In this document: piece by piece, positions 9,345 to 18,066 of the stretch | Position numbering within the stretch: position 1 is the stretch's first letter | Layout of the letters: each line of letters opens with the position of its first letter | Origin: Neobacillus sp. | GTDB lineage: Bacteria > Bacillota > Bacilli > Bacillales > Cytobacillaceae | DNA length: 37,475 nt | Reading direction: 5' to 3' | Assembly (NCBI GenBank): GCA_029256785.1 | Contig: JAQSXG010000003.1 | Span: 1 to 37,475, forward strand | The notes under the pieces: model-generated | Databases searched by the model: none | The model's input: the letters and a program-made list of their open reading frames with translations, nothing else | What the model was told of the DNA's origin: nothing | Made by a program: the position numbers and the translations under genes

Positions 9345-10325
9345 TCAATGATCTATTGGTTTATGAACAGTTACCTGCTCTGAAAATCCTAAGAGTTCAA
9401 ACTGATAATTACCACTTTTATTAATTTGGAAATCTCCCGTGTACATTGAAATCGGCTTTCCGTCTGTAGTAGTGTAATCTGTCTTGTTCTTAAAGATAAA
9501 AGAAGTAACATCCGAAGATTCATCTTTATTCGTTATTTTTAATTCGATTTCTTCCGGTAGATTCTCTCCTGATACTTCAATCGATGCATCCTTATAAAAA
9601 CCAGCAAACAAATCTTCTTTTGAAATTAATAATGTTGAAGAACGCCCCAGTGAAATATACTGGTCTTTCACATAAATAGCAAACTCTCCAATTTTCTCCT
9701 CCTTGCCATTTGTATTTGTTCCTTCAAATCCAAGATTCCAATCTCCCTTCATGTCAAACAAAAATGAAAAATCTACAATGGCATGTGCATCAGCCCCATA
9801 CATCCCTCCAGATAATTGGCCATTTAATCGTCTTTTTTCCCCCGTATAAATGTGTGTTGCTTCAATTTGAAGAGGTTGATTTAAGTCAATTTCCTTTCCC
9901 CACAAAAATACCATTATTTTACTTGGACCTCGATGATCATAAGCAACCCACTCTTTTGGTGCGAGGAGACTTACCTTGTTTGGAATACCAAAGTTACTAT
10001 CCACATATACAGGTTTCCCCTCATTTTCTAACGCAAAATATACACCTTGCTCTGCTGGTTCAACTTCTGTTACTGTTCCGGTCCCTATATTCTTTCCGTC
10101 TTCTTCATTCGAGAAATAAAGTATAGGAGCAATGATAGCGAGTAGGAACAATGCAGCTAGAGCTGCAACTCTTTGAATATTGAAGGTAAAAGCCTTCTTT
10201 TTATAGCGTTGCTCACCGATTTTTTTTAACATCTCCGTTCTTTTTACGGTTGATAACTCATGCTTAGGAAATTCGGAAAGCATTTCCAGTAGGTCTTTCT
10301 CAGACATATTGTTCAAAACGCTCAT
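9345..10325 (-). CDS. Putative membrane-anchored anti-sigma factor with large extracytoplasmic region
   Basis: Overlaps the 3' end of the ECF sigma gene; short basic cytoplasmic N-terminus, single TM (VAALAALFLLAIIAPILYF), long extracytoplasmic C-terminus. Confidence 0.65.
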   Translation of the reverse strand: MSVLNNMSEKDLLEMLSEFPKHELSTVKRTEMLKKIGEQRYKKKAFTFNIQRVAALAALFLLAIIAPILYFSNEEDGKNIGTGTVTEVEPAEQGVYFALENEGKPVYVDSNFGIPNKVSLLAPKEWVAYDHRGPSKIMVFLWGKEIDLNQPLQIEATHIYTGEKRRLNGQLSGGMYGADAHAIVDFSFLFDMKGDWNLGFEGTNTNGKEEKIGEFAIYVKDQYISLGRSSTLLISKEDLFAGFYKDASIEVSGENLPEEIELKITNKDESSDVTSFIFKNKTDYTTTDGKPISMYTGDFQINKSGNYQFELLGFSEQVTVHKPIDH

Positions 10326-10821
10326 CCTCCTTCAACCCTTCATTTAATTTTTTTACAGCGCGAAAATAAGTTACATTCACCTTATTTTCACTCCAGCCTA
10401 AGACTTGGCTTACCTCATGGGAGGAAAGTTCAGCAATGCCCCTCAATAAAACCACATCGCGATAATTTGGCTTGAGCTTGTTTATAGCAGCATACAAATT
10501 AGCAAATTCAATTTTTTTAAGCAGTATCTCCTCTGTTGGAAATTGATGACGGTTCGGCGATTCTCTATCTAAGAGATTTTTTATCTTTTCCCAAACTGAT
10601 TTTCTTCGATAAAAATCAATCGCAGTATTGCGAGCAATTGAAATCAGCCAAGTTTTTGGATTTGCCTCTTGCCTATATCGTCCAATTGAATGAAAAGCTC
10701 TTAGAAAAGTATCTTGAACCAAATCCTCGACGTCTTTCATCCCTGTATAATAAACGAGGTAATTTGTAACATCCTTTTCATATAGAATAAACCAGTCTTC
10801 AATTAGTTGGGCCGACTCCAT
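10300..10821 (-). CDS. ECF-type RNA polymerase sigma factor
   Basis: DVEDLVQDTFLRAF (region 2), NPKTWLISIARNTAIDFYRR, region 4 HTH (RDVVLLRGIAELSSHEVSQVLGWSENKVNVTYFRAVKKL). Confidence 0.9.
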   Translation of the reverse strand: MESAQLIEDWFILYEKDVTNYLVYYTGMKDVEDLVQDTFLRAFHSIGRYRQEANPKTWLISIARNTAIDFYRRKSVWEKIKNLLDRESPNRHQFPTEEILLKKIEFANLYAAINKLKPNYRDVVLLRGIAELSSHEVSQVLGWSENKVNVTYFRAVKKLNEGLKEDERFEQYV

Positions 10822-10874
10822 CCAGATCCCCCCTTTAAAATTACTTTTGCACTTTTTTGATTATCTATTAATAA

Positions 10875-10900
10875 GACGAGATTTAAGGTTAATTATTACA
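10875..10900 (-). promoter_or_regulatory. Candidate ECF-type (autoregulatory) promoter upstream of the sigma gene
   Basis: Minus strand TGTAAT-16 nt-CGTC, resembling SigX-like TGTAAC/CGWC promoters. Confidence 0.5.
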
Positions 10901-10907
10901 CTTTTTC

Positions 10908-10941
10908 AAAAAGAAAAAGCAGGTAGATGAATCACCTGCTT
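10908..10941 (-). terminator. ytmB terminator
   Basis: Minus strand AAGCAGGTGATTCATCTACCTGCTTTTTCTTTTT. Confidence 0.75.
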
Positions 10942-11182
10942 AGTTCGTTGAATTTAATGAAATTAATTGATAGGTTAGTGTCGTTTTACTCTGTTCCCAT
11001 TCCACTTTTTTAATGACTGCCGTACCGCTTGAGTCACCATCCATTGTTTTCCTCACATCAATCGGAATATCAATCGGATAAAGTCTGTATCCGTCTTTGT
11101 TTAGAACAAAAAGGTTCTCCTCTACCCTTTTCTCTCTTCCCTTCGTTACAATCATCGTATTTAATTCTACTGGCATTCCCAT
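10940..11182 (-). CDS. ytmB: DUF2584 family protein (YtmB-like)
   Basis: Small conserved Bacillus protein; neighbourhood pckA/ytmA. Confidence 0.75.
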   Translation of the reverse strand: MGMPVELNTMIVTKGREKRVEENLFVLNKDGYRLYPIDIPIDVRKTMDGDSSGTAVIKKVEWEQSKTTLTYQLISLNSTN

Positions 11183-11225
11183 AACATTAACACTCCCTTT
11201 ACATCTTCCTATGTTACCTATTCTA

Positions 11226-12035
11226 TCACCTTTTAATTTGGCTTTTCATCCACTTCGTTAAATCCTCAACAACTTTTCTATTTATGACTGGTGGAAAATA
11301 GTGTGTAAATTCATCAAAATACCAGCAATCAACTTGTTTGCTCAAGGAGTTTAAACCGCGTTCTAACCGATAGGCATGTTCCACTGATACATTATGGTCA
11401 TTAACTCCATGTATGATGAGAACAGGTGCATTTAAGTGTTCCAGCTTATATAGTGGCGTCCGTACTTGATATCGGTCTGGATACTTTTTAGGGGTACCAC
11501 CAATAACTCTCTTCATCATTCTTCGTAGATCTTTCCGCTCCGAATATGTAAGGAACATGTCGCTCACGCCTCCCCAGGTGACCACAGACGCTGTCTCAGG
11601 AAACTCGATAGCCGTCAGTAATGCCATAACTCCACCTCGTGAAAATCCAAACACATGGATATGCTTGACCCTTGGAAGTGACTTAAGCAGAAGAAATGCT
11701 GCATATGCATCCTGTCGATCCTCTCCGGCAAAATCCTCGTTCCCCTCTCCCCCTTGATTCCCGCGATAATAGGGAGCAAAGACAACAAAGCCTTCTGCAG
11801 CAAATTGAGCTATTCTCGCAGGTCGTACCTTTCCGACATTTTTAATACCGCCACGCAAATAAAGAAACCCATCCGTAGTTTCCGATGTTTTTGGTTCAGC
11901 GAGTAGCCCTTTCACCTTCAGGCCATTCGATAGGTATGTAATTACACTCAGCTCAACATTAGGATTTGGAGAGGGGAAACGATTGATATTAATAATTTTT
12001 CCATTTTCTATATTCACTCCATTACTCCTTTCCAA
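11226..12035 (-). CDS. ytmA: Alpha/beta hydrolase, prolyl-oligopeptidase-like (YtmA)
   Basis: GFSRGGVMAL nucleophile elbow, HGVNDHNV, THYF; position next to the ytl ABC genes. Confidence 0.8.
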   Translation of the reverse strand: MERSNGVNIENGKIININRFPSPNPNVELSVITYLSNGLKVKGLLAEPKTSETTDGFLYLRGGIKNVGKVRPARIAQFAAEGFVVFAPYYRGNQGGEGNEDFAGEDRQDAYAAFLLLKSLPRVKHIHVFGFSRGGVMALLTAIEFPETASVVTWGGVSDMFLTYSERKDLRRMMKRVIGGTPKKYPDRYQVRTPLYKLEHLNAPVLIIHGVNDHNVSVEHAYRLERGLNSLSKQVDCWYFDEFTHYFPPVINRKVVEDLTKWMKSQIKR

Positions 12036-12061
12036 ATTAGTGAAATTAATTTAACTGGGCA

Positions 12062-12090
12062 TTCACACATTTTTTCCTCTTTCATACAAT
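12062..12090 (+). promoter_or_regulatory. Sigma-A-like promoter of the ABC transporter operon
   Basis: TTCACA-17 nt-TACAAT. Confidence 0.65.
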
Positions 12091-12136
12091 ATCACAGGCA
12101 AACGCCCAGATTTAATAGCAATAAGGAGGTTTACTT

Positions 12137-13147
12137 ATGAAAAAATGGTTAAAGTTCAGTCTTTCCTCCCTACTCATTGTAATTCTTCTATTTTCAGTTG
12201 CCGCGTGTAATAAAGGCACTGGAACTGAAAAACTTGAAAAGGTTCGTTTAGCGGAAGTTACCCGTTCAATTTTTTATGCACCTGAATATGTTGCACTTGC
12301 CAAAGGTTTTTTTGAAGAAGAAGGCTTAGATGTTGAACTTACAACAACCTTCGGCGGTGACAAAACAATGACTGCCTTACTATCGGGCGGTACCGACATT
12401 GCATTAGTAGGATCGGAAACATCCATTTATGTTTATGCACAAGGAGCAAATGACCCGGTAATCAACTTTGCTCAGTTAACCCAGACAGATGGTACCTTCC
12501 TAGTCTCACGTGAAAAAATTGATAATTTTTCATGGGATTTATTAAAAGGCTCCACATTCTTAGGTCAGCGTACTGGCGGTATGCCACAAATGGTTGGTGA
12601 ATTTGTTCTCAAGATGCATGGGATCGATCCTCATCAGGATTTAAACCTTATCCAAAATATCGATTTTGCCAATATCGCCACAGCTTTTGGTTCTGGCACA
12701 GGTGATTTTGTCCAGTTATTCGAACCACAAGCGAGTATTTTTGAAAAAGAAGGAAAAGGACATATTGTCGCTTCCTTTGGAACAGAATCAGGGCATGTTC
12801 CCTATACCACATTCATGACCAAAGAAAGCTATATGAAAGAGAATAAAGAAATTGTTGAAAAATTCACTCGAGCCATTTACAAAGCACAGCAATGGGTATC
12901 TGCTCATAGTTCAGAAGAAATTGCTGAAGCCATCCAATCCTTTTTTCCTGATACTGATATGGAAATCATGGTAATGGTAGTCGATAGATATAAAGAACAA
13001 GGCTCCTTTGCTACGGATCCAATCCTCGATGAAGAAGAGTGGAACAATCTACAAGATATTATGAAGGAAGCCGGTGAACTTCCACAGGAAGTAACTCACG
13101 AGACACTAGTCAATACAGAAATAGCCGAGGAAATCTCGAAAAAATAA
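12137..13147 (+). CDS. ytlA: ABC transporter substrate-binding lipoprotein (NMT1/SsuA-like; YtlA-like)
   Basis: Lipobox LLFSVAAC, NMT1-like fold signature (VRLAEVTRSIFYAPEYVALAKGFFEEEGLDVEL), followed by ATPase and permease. Confidence 0.8.
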   Translation: MKKWLKFSLSSLLIVILLFSVAACNKGTGTEKLEKVRLAEVTRSIFYAPEYVALAKGFFEEEGLDVELTTTFGGDKTMTALLSGGTDIALVGSETSIYVYAQGANDPVINFAQLTQTDGTFLVSREKIDNFSWDLLKGSTFLGQRTGGMPQMVGEFVLKMHGIDPHQDLNLIQNIDFANIATAFGSGTGDFVQLFEPQASIFEKEGKGHIVASFGTESGHVPYTTFMTKESYMKENKEIVEKFTRAIYKAQQWVSAHSSEEIAEAIQSFFPDTDMEIMVMVVDRYKEQGSFATDPILDEEEWNNLQDIMKEAGELPQEVTHETLVNTEIAEEISKK

Positions 13148-13167
13148 TTGTTCAGGGAGGTCGTCAG

Positions 13168-13944
13168 ATGACTTTTTTAGCCATTCAAAACATTCATCAC
13201 ACCTATTTTACTAATGCCTCTGCGACCACAGCCCTCTCAGATATAACGATTCATGTAGAGGAAGGGGAATTCGTATCCTTCCTCGGCCCTAGCGGCTGTG
13301 GTAAAACAACGCTCCTATCAATAATTGCCGGACTTATTAAACCAACGCATGGTAATGTGTTGCTTGAAGGTAAGCCCATTCTTACATCTGAAAATCAAAT
13401 TGGTTATATGCTTCAACAAGATTATTTGTTTCCATGGAAAACAATTGAAGAAAATATCCTTTTAGGTCTTAAATTATCTAAACAATTAAATGAAAAAACA
13501 AAATCACAAGCATTGAGCTTGTTGAAACAGATTGGTTTAACAGGCATCGAGAAGCAATTGCCTAAACAATTATCTGGTGGAATGAGGCAGCGAGTTGCCC
13601 TCATCAGAACGCTAGCAACAGAACCAAAGCTACTGATGCTTGATGAACCATTTTCAGCACTTGATTACCAAACAAAGTTAAAGCTAGAGGATTTAGTTTC
13701 AAATACATTAGAAGCTTTTGGCAAAACGGCCATCCTTGTCACCCATGACATTGGTGAAGCTATTGCAATGAGTGACCGGGTGGTTCTCTTTTCACCAAGT
13801 CCCGGTCAAGTTCACAGAGTGTTTAGTATGCCAGATGAGTTAAGAGACCTTCCCCCATTTGAAGCACGAAATCACGAGGCGTTCTCTAGCATCTTTCAAA
13901 TGATTTGGAAGGAGTTGGAGTTACTTGAGCCCAGAAAAAAATAA
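13168..13944 (+). CDS. ytlC: ABC transporter ATP-binding protein (NitT/TauT family; YtlC-like)
   Basis: Walker [18 protein letters not shown] signature, [12 protein letters not shown]. Confidence 0.88.
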   Translation: MTFLAIQNIHHTYFTNASATTALSDITIHVEEGEFVSFLGPSGCGKTTLLSIIAGLIKPTHGNVLLEGKPILTSENQIGYMLQQDYLFPWKTIEENILLGLKLSKQLNEKTKSQALSLLKQIGLTGIEKQLPKQLSGGMRQRVALIRTLATEPKLLMLDEPFSALDYQTKLKLEDLVSNTLEAFGKTAILVTHDIGEAIAMSDRVVLFSPSPGQVHRVFSMPDELRDLPPFEARNHEAFSSIFQMIWKELELLEPRKK

Positions 13945-14731
13945 TCTAAAGATCCTCCATAAAAGTTATATTCATTCTTTAGCAATTGAAAAGAGATGGG
14001 TCCGTTTTTACCAGGTCGTTATTTTCATAGTCTTTTTTTCAGGTTGGGAATTATCAAGCCAGAAACAATGGATCGATCCTCTTCTGTTTAGTTCTCCTTC
14101 AAAAATTTGGAGTTTATTCTTGGAGAAAGTCCAAGATGGTTCATTGCTTTCCAATTTGGGCATCACCTTAACAGAAACCATTTTTGGTTTTATCTTAGGT
14201 ACGTTACTAGGAACAGTTTTAGCAGCCGTATTATGGTGGTCACCGATGCTTCAAAAGATCTTCGACCCCTATTTAGTCATCTTAAATGCGATGCCAAAAG
14301 TTGCTTTAGGTCCAATTTTAATTGTAGCTCTTGGTCCTGGTTATACCTCAATAATTGCGATGGGAGCAATTATATCTGTCATTATTACTACCATTGTGGT
14401 CTATACAGCTTTTAAAGAGGTGGATCCCAACTATCTAAAGGTACTTCAAGTATTTGGCGCAACCAGACTACAATGCTTTAAAGAAGCCATTCTTCCTGCG
14501 AGCTTTCCGACAATCATTTCCACTTTAAAGGTGAATGTTGGACTTTCTTGGGTCGGTGTCATCGTTGGGGAATTCCTAGTGTCCTCTAGAGGACTCGGCT
14601 ATATGATCATTTATGGCTTTCAAGTATTTAATTTCACGCTTGTGTTTTTAGCTCTTTTGGTCATTGCGGTAATCGCGACAATCATGTATCAACTAGTAGA
14701 GCTATTAGAAAAGAAACTTATCAAGGAATAG
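13925..14731 (+). CDS. ytlD: ABC transporter permease (NitT/TauT family; YtlD-like)
   Basis: Multiple TM segments, EAA-like loop ([19 protein letters not shown]); TTG start preceded by AAGGAG, overlaps the ATPase gene. Confidence 0.85.
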   Translation: MSPEKNNLKILHKSYIHSLAIEKRWVRFYQVVIFIVFFSGWELSSQKQWIDPLLFSSPSKIWSLFLEKVQDGSLLSNLGITLTETIFGFILGTLLGTVLAAVLWWSPMLQKIFDPYLVILNAMPKVALGPILIVALGPGYTSIIAMGAIISVIITTIVVYTAFKEVDPNYLKVLQVFGATRLQCFKEAILPASFPTIISTLKVNVGLSWVGVIVGEFLVSSRGLGYMIIYGFQVFNFTLVFLALLVIAVIATIMYQLVELLEKKLIKE

Positions 14732-14764
14732 CAGCTTATTTAAGATTTGCTGCTATTCTTTTTT
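14730..14764 (+). terminator. Terminator of the ABC operon
   Basis: AGCAGC...GCTGCTATTCTTTTTT. Confidence 0.6.
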
Positions 14765-15232
14765 GTTTTGTAGCCTTTGGATATGTTTAACACATTCTTC
14801 AATTACTTGGTCTTTCATGATGAAGCTGTAGTTTTTGTTAAGTCGTGTTTGTAAAATATCACCCTCAACAATAACGGGGCCATTGGTTTCGTAATAGTCG
14901 TTGGTTATATTTACTGTTTTAATTTTCCCCCAAAATACTTTTTTAACAAATGTTCCTTTAACATCACTAACTCTGTATACTGCAATACTAGTTAGCTCTT
15001 CAAGTCTTGCTCCGGTTTCTTCATAAACCTCGCGATGTGCTGCTTCTTCAAGCGACTCGCCTTCCTCAACCTTTCCACCTGGGAATTCTAGACCTCGGAG
15101 TTTATGATTGGTTAAAAACCATGCGTCTTTATACTGGCAGATTACAAGTACATGTTTAATTTCCTCTTGGAAAGGATTCTCCCAAAAAGATAGCTCCACC
15201 CTATTGCCATTAACATCAAAAAACAGTTTCAT
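14753..15232 (-). CDS. ytkD: Nudix hydrolase, YtkD family nucleoside triphosphatase
   Basis: Nudix box GGKVEEGESLEEAAHREVYEETGA. Confidence 0.9.
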   Translation of the reverse strand: MKLFFDVNGNRVELSFWENPFQEEIKHVLVICQYKDAWFLTNHKLRGLEFPGGKVEEGESLEEAAHREVYEETGARLEELTSIAVYRVSDVKGTFVKKVFWGKIKTVNITNDYYETNGPVIVEGDILQTRLNKNYSFIMKDQVIEECVKHIQRLQNKKE

Positions 15233-15317
15233 CTATAACCCGCCTCTTGTATCCATTTATAACTATCATATAATAAAAAAAGGAAAACCCCCATCTTTCA
15301 GGATTTTCCCTTACGTA

Positions 15318-15641
15318 TTATTCTTTTGTTGGCAAAATATTCATACTCTCAATATGCCGTTTGGCTTCGTCATCTCCAAGTTTGTGAATCATTCCATACA
15401 CCTGTTGTATCGTATTGTCGTAGGCGTCATTCTCGCGGTCATAATGATATTCCAAATATGGAACATGCGCCCTAAAGAAGTTTTTCCATTCGGTTGAATA
15501 GTTTTGGTCGAACAATTCGCGGAGTTCGGTAATTTCTTCATCATTTGCTTGTATTATAAAACTATAAGTAGAACTTGTTGCGCTTTGAGAGATCTCACCT
15601 GTTCCCACATCTATATAATAGGTCTTTCTCTGTTCATCCAT
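15318..15641 (-). CDS. Conserved Bacillus protein of unknown function
   Basis: 107-aa ORF on the minus strand; compositionally normal protein, RBS (AAGGGGATGA) upstream of ATG. Confidence 0.75.
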   Translation of the reverse strand: MDEQRKTYYIDVGTGEISQSATSSTYSFIIQANDEEITELRELFDQNYSTEWKNFFRAHVPYLEYHYDRENDAYDNTIQQVYGMIHKLGDDEAKRHIESMNILPTKE

Positions 15642-15866
15642 TATGTCATCCCCTTTAATTCATTAATCTAAACTTTCCACAATAAATAAAAATTTATTCT
15701 TTTTTACATTTCTATTCATTTTTTAGAAATGATTGGTGTATAATTGTCATAATATTAAGAAAATAGGAATTTAAGTTTTCTTAAAAGGTTTACAGAATGT
15801 TAGAGGATATTTTTCATTGGAAAGGGAATTGAATAAGTAGAGGAATATTTGTAGGAGGTGAGACAA

Positions 15867-16124
15867 ATGAAGTTAGTCGATGAGCTATATGAAATGTATC
15901 GCAACAAGCTAACTGGTGACGAGGAAGATATCGATATGCTAGCCTTCGCTTTTTTGGAGGAAATGACACATGAAGACCTACTTAGCTTAATTCAAGATAT
16001 GGATAAACAAGAACTTTACGATTTAATGGGACTCTATTTAATCGAAAGTTTAAAAGGAAAATTCGCGCAGGAAGAATACGGTCAGCAGCGCACCCATACT
16101 TATTATCCAAGGAATATACATTGA
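15867..16124 (+). CDS. Small conserved protein (DUF6154-like)
   Basis: Strong RBS GTAGGAGGTGAGACAA before ATG 15867 (MKLVDELYEMYRNKLTGDEEDIDML...). Confidence 0.8.
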   Translation: MKLVDELYEMYRNKLTGDEEDIDMLAFAFLEEMTHEDLLSLIQDMDKQELYDLMGLYLIESLKGKFAQEEYGQQRTHTYYPRNIH

Positions 16125-16147
16125 ACCTTACATACTAGTGGAATGCA

Positions 16148-16174
16148 AAACTGCCCTTTGTGCAGTTTTTTTTT
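16148..16174 (+). terminator. Intrinsic terminator
   Basis: AACTGCCCTTTGTGCAGTTTTTTTTT. Confidence 0.8.
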
Positions 16175-16230
16175 ATCATTTAAATTTAAAATGCATGGTA
16201 CAATAGAATTGGAATAAAGGGGGGATTTAT

Positions 16231-16398
16231 ATGTATACTGTTTTTATCATAAGCATTATTATCATTATCGTCGTCCTCTTGCTTGCAGTTGTTACTACCT
16301 CAAAAGCCTATTCTTACAAGCATACCGTGGACCCGCTAGAAGATAATCCTTATATTGAGAATGAAAACATAGAAAATCCAGATAAAAAAGAGGCATAA
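16231..16398 (+). CDS. ytzI: Small single-TM membrane protein, YtzI-like (55 aa; absent from the supplied ORF track)
   Basis: ATG after AAAGGGGGG RBS; MYTVFIISIIIIIVVLLLAVVTTSKAYSYKHTVDPLEDNPYIENENIENPDKKEA*. Confidence 0.85.
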   Translation: MYTVFIISIIIIIVVLLLAVVTTSKAYSYKHTVDPLEDNPYIENENIENPDKKEA

Positions 16399-16400
16399 AA

Positions 16401-16427
16401 AAATCCTATTCAAGGCGAATAGGATTT
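16401..16427. terminator. Terminator between convergent ytzI-like gene and luxS
   Basis: AAATCCTATTC-AAGGC-GAATAGGATTTT. Confidence 0.75.
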
Positions 16428-16438
16428 TCTCTCTATCT

Positions 16439-16912
16439 CTACGCAAATACTTGTTTTAATTCTTCTTTACTCTTCTCTAACCAAAAGCGCATTAAGCGTT
16501 TGGCACCTTCTAAATCATGAAGCTTTGCTTGACCACACTGGCGTTCATTTGCTGCAGGTATCTCGGTGATTTCTACTGCATCCTTCATTGTCGCTTCTAG
16601 AAGGTCAATAATTTCTTCCACGGATGGTTCACCACTTACGACCAAATAATAACCTGTTTGGCAGCCCATTGGTGAAATATCAATAATATCAAAGTGATCA
16701 TATTTTTCCGAATGTGTTCTTAAATTAAATGCTAATAAATGTTCAAGTGTATGAATGACATCTGGTTTCATTGCTTGTTTATTGGGTTGGCAAAAACGGA
16801 TATCGAATTTATTAACCAGTCCGTCACTTCCAACCTTATGTACACCACAATGTCTTACATATGGGGCTTTAACCGCATTATGGTCTAAGTCAAAACTTTC
16901 TACTGAAGGCAT
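16439..16912 (-). CDS. luxS: S-ribosylhomocysteine lyase
   Basis: [32 protein letters not shown] (HxxEH), GCQTGYY. Confidence 0.96.
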   Translation of the reverse strand: MPSVESFDLDHNAVKAPYVRHCGVHKVGSDGLVNKFDIRFCQPNKQAMKPDVIHTLEHLLAFNLRTHSEKYDHFDIIDISPMGCQTGYYLVVSGEPSVEEIIDLLEATMKDAVEITEIPAANERQCGQAKLHDLEGAKRLMRFWLEKSKEELKQVFA

Positions 16913-17050
16913 AGTATCACTCCCTATTTAGTCTAACTATATGATACATCAAATTCCGACTAAATTCATCTGATTTATTCAATGGAACTATTTAGACGTT
17001 TTTTTATTTCTGTGGTAAGGTTTGAATATACGCTATTAGGGAGTGTTTTT

Positions 17051-17278
17051 ATGTTTAAGAAAGCGTTTATTGCTATTATCCGATTTTACCAGGTGGTTAT
17101 TTCACCTATAAAACCCCCAACCTGCCGTTTTTACCCCACCTGCTCCCATTATGGACTTGAGGCTGTTCAACGTTTCGGGGCATTAAAAGGTGGCTGGCTA
17201 ACGTTAAAACGGATTTTAAGATGCCATCCCTTCCATCCAGGTGGTATTGACCCTGTGCCGGATAAGAAGGAACATTAA
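17051..17278 (+). CDS. yidD: Membrane protein insertion efficiency factor YidD
   Basis: [46 protein letters not shown]; start set at ATG 17051 (MFKKAF) rather than ORF start 16982. Confidence 0.92.
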   Translation: MFKKAFIAIIRFYQVVISPIKPPTCRFYPTCSHYGLEAVQRFGALKGGWLTLKRILRCHPFHPGGIDPVPDKKEH

Positions 17279-17847
17279 GCATCATATCCATCGACAACAA
17301 GATCAAGTTCACCTGTATGTGGGTCAATAATTAATCCATGAACAGGGACACCCTGCGGCATAAGCGGATGATTTCTAATTACCCCTACACTGTGCTCAAC
17401 ACTTTCCTTTACATTATCGAAACCATGGAGCCATTTGTTAATATTTATACCGGAATAGGACAGGGTATTAATTGTTTCATCTGAGATTCCCCGGCTTTTC
17501 ATATTTTCGATTACAGGCTCAGCCTTTAAGCCGCTCATACCACAATCGTGATGGGCAATTACAAGGACTTCTTGCGCCTGCAATTCATAGACAGCAATTA
17601 AAATACTTCGCATAATACTACCAAACGGGTGTGATACAAGCGCACCTGCATTTTTTATTGTCTTCACATCGCCATTACCTAAATTCATTGCCTTAGGCAA
17701 TAATTCAAGCAATCTTGTATCCATGCATGTTAGGATAACCATACGCTTATTTGGAAATTTAGTCGTTTCATATTTTTCATATTCACGTGTCTCAACAAAC
17801 TTTTGATTATATTCAAGTATTTCATTTAATAATGTAGAATCACTCAT
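17275..17847 (-). CDS. ytiB: Beta-class carbonic anhydrase (YtiB-like)
   Basis: CMDTRL and HHDCGM zinc-binding motifs. Confidence 0.88.
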   Translation of the reverse strand: MSDSTLLNEILEYNQKFVETREYEKYETTKFPNKRMVILTCMDTRLLELLPKAMNLGNGDVKTIKNAGALVSHPFGSIMRSILIAVYELQAQEVLVIAHHDCGMSGLKAEPVIENMKSRGISDETINTLSYSGININKWLHGFDNVKESVEHSVGVIRNHPLMPQGVPVHGLIIDPHTGELDLVVDGYDA

Positions 17848-17959
17848 ATCTATCCCACCTCTTTTATTTTCTTCTCTCTAGAATACAAAAATCCTAACCG
17901 ATGTGCCAATTTTTTATACTTGCAAAAACGCTATTTTTTTTGTAAGATACAAAGAGAAA

Positions 17960-18040
17960 TCGGAATCGTTCCGTATTATGCACAAATACCTATTATTTGA
18001 ATTCTAAAAATTTTTGAACAATAAATCGGAATAAATACGA
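17960..18040. promoter_or_regulatory. Two Zur-box-like sequences upstream of the znuA-like gene
   Basis: TCGGAATCGTTCCGT (17960-17974) and TCGGAATAAATACGA (18026-18040), compared with TCGTAATnATTACGA. Confidence 0.55.
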
Positions 18041-18066
18041 TTTATAAACATATGAAGGAGCATTAT

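Noticed and set aside
9710-10126. 138-aa plus ORF antisense to the putative anti-sigma gene
   Set aside because: No RBS and low-complexity composition; the minus frame has TM and domain-like organisation and operon overlap with the sigma gene.
15318-15497. ORF 15108..15497 on the plus strand
   Set aside because: Runs antisense through ytkD and the downstream conserved ORF; no RBS.
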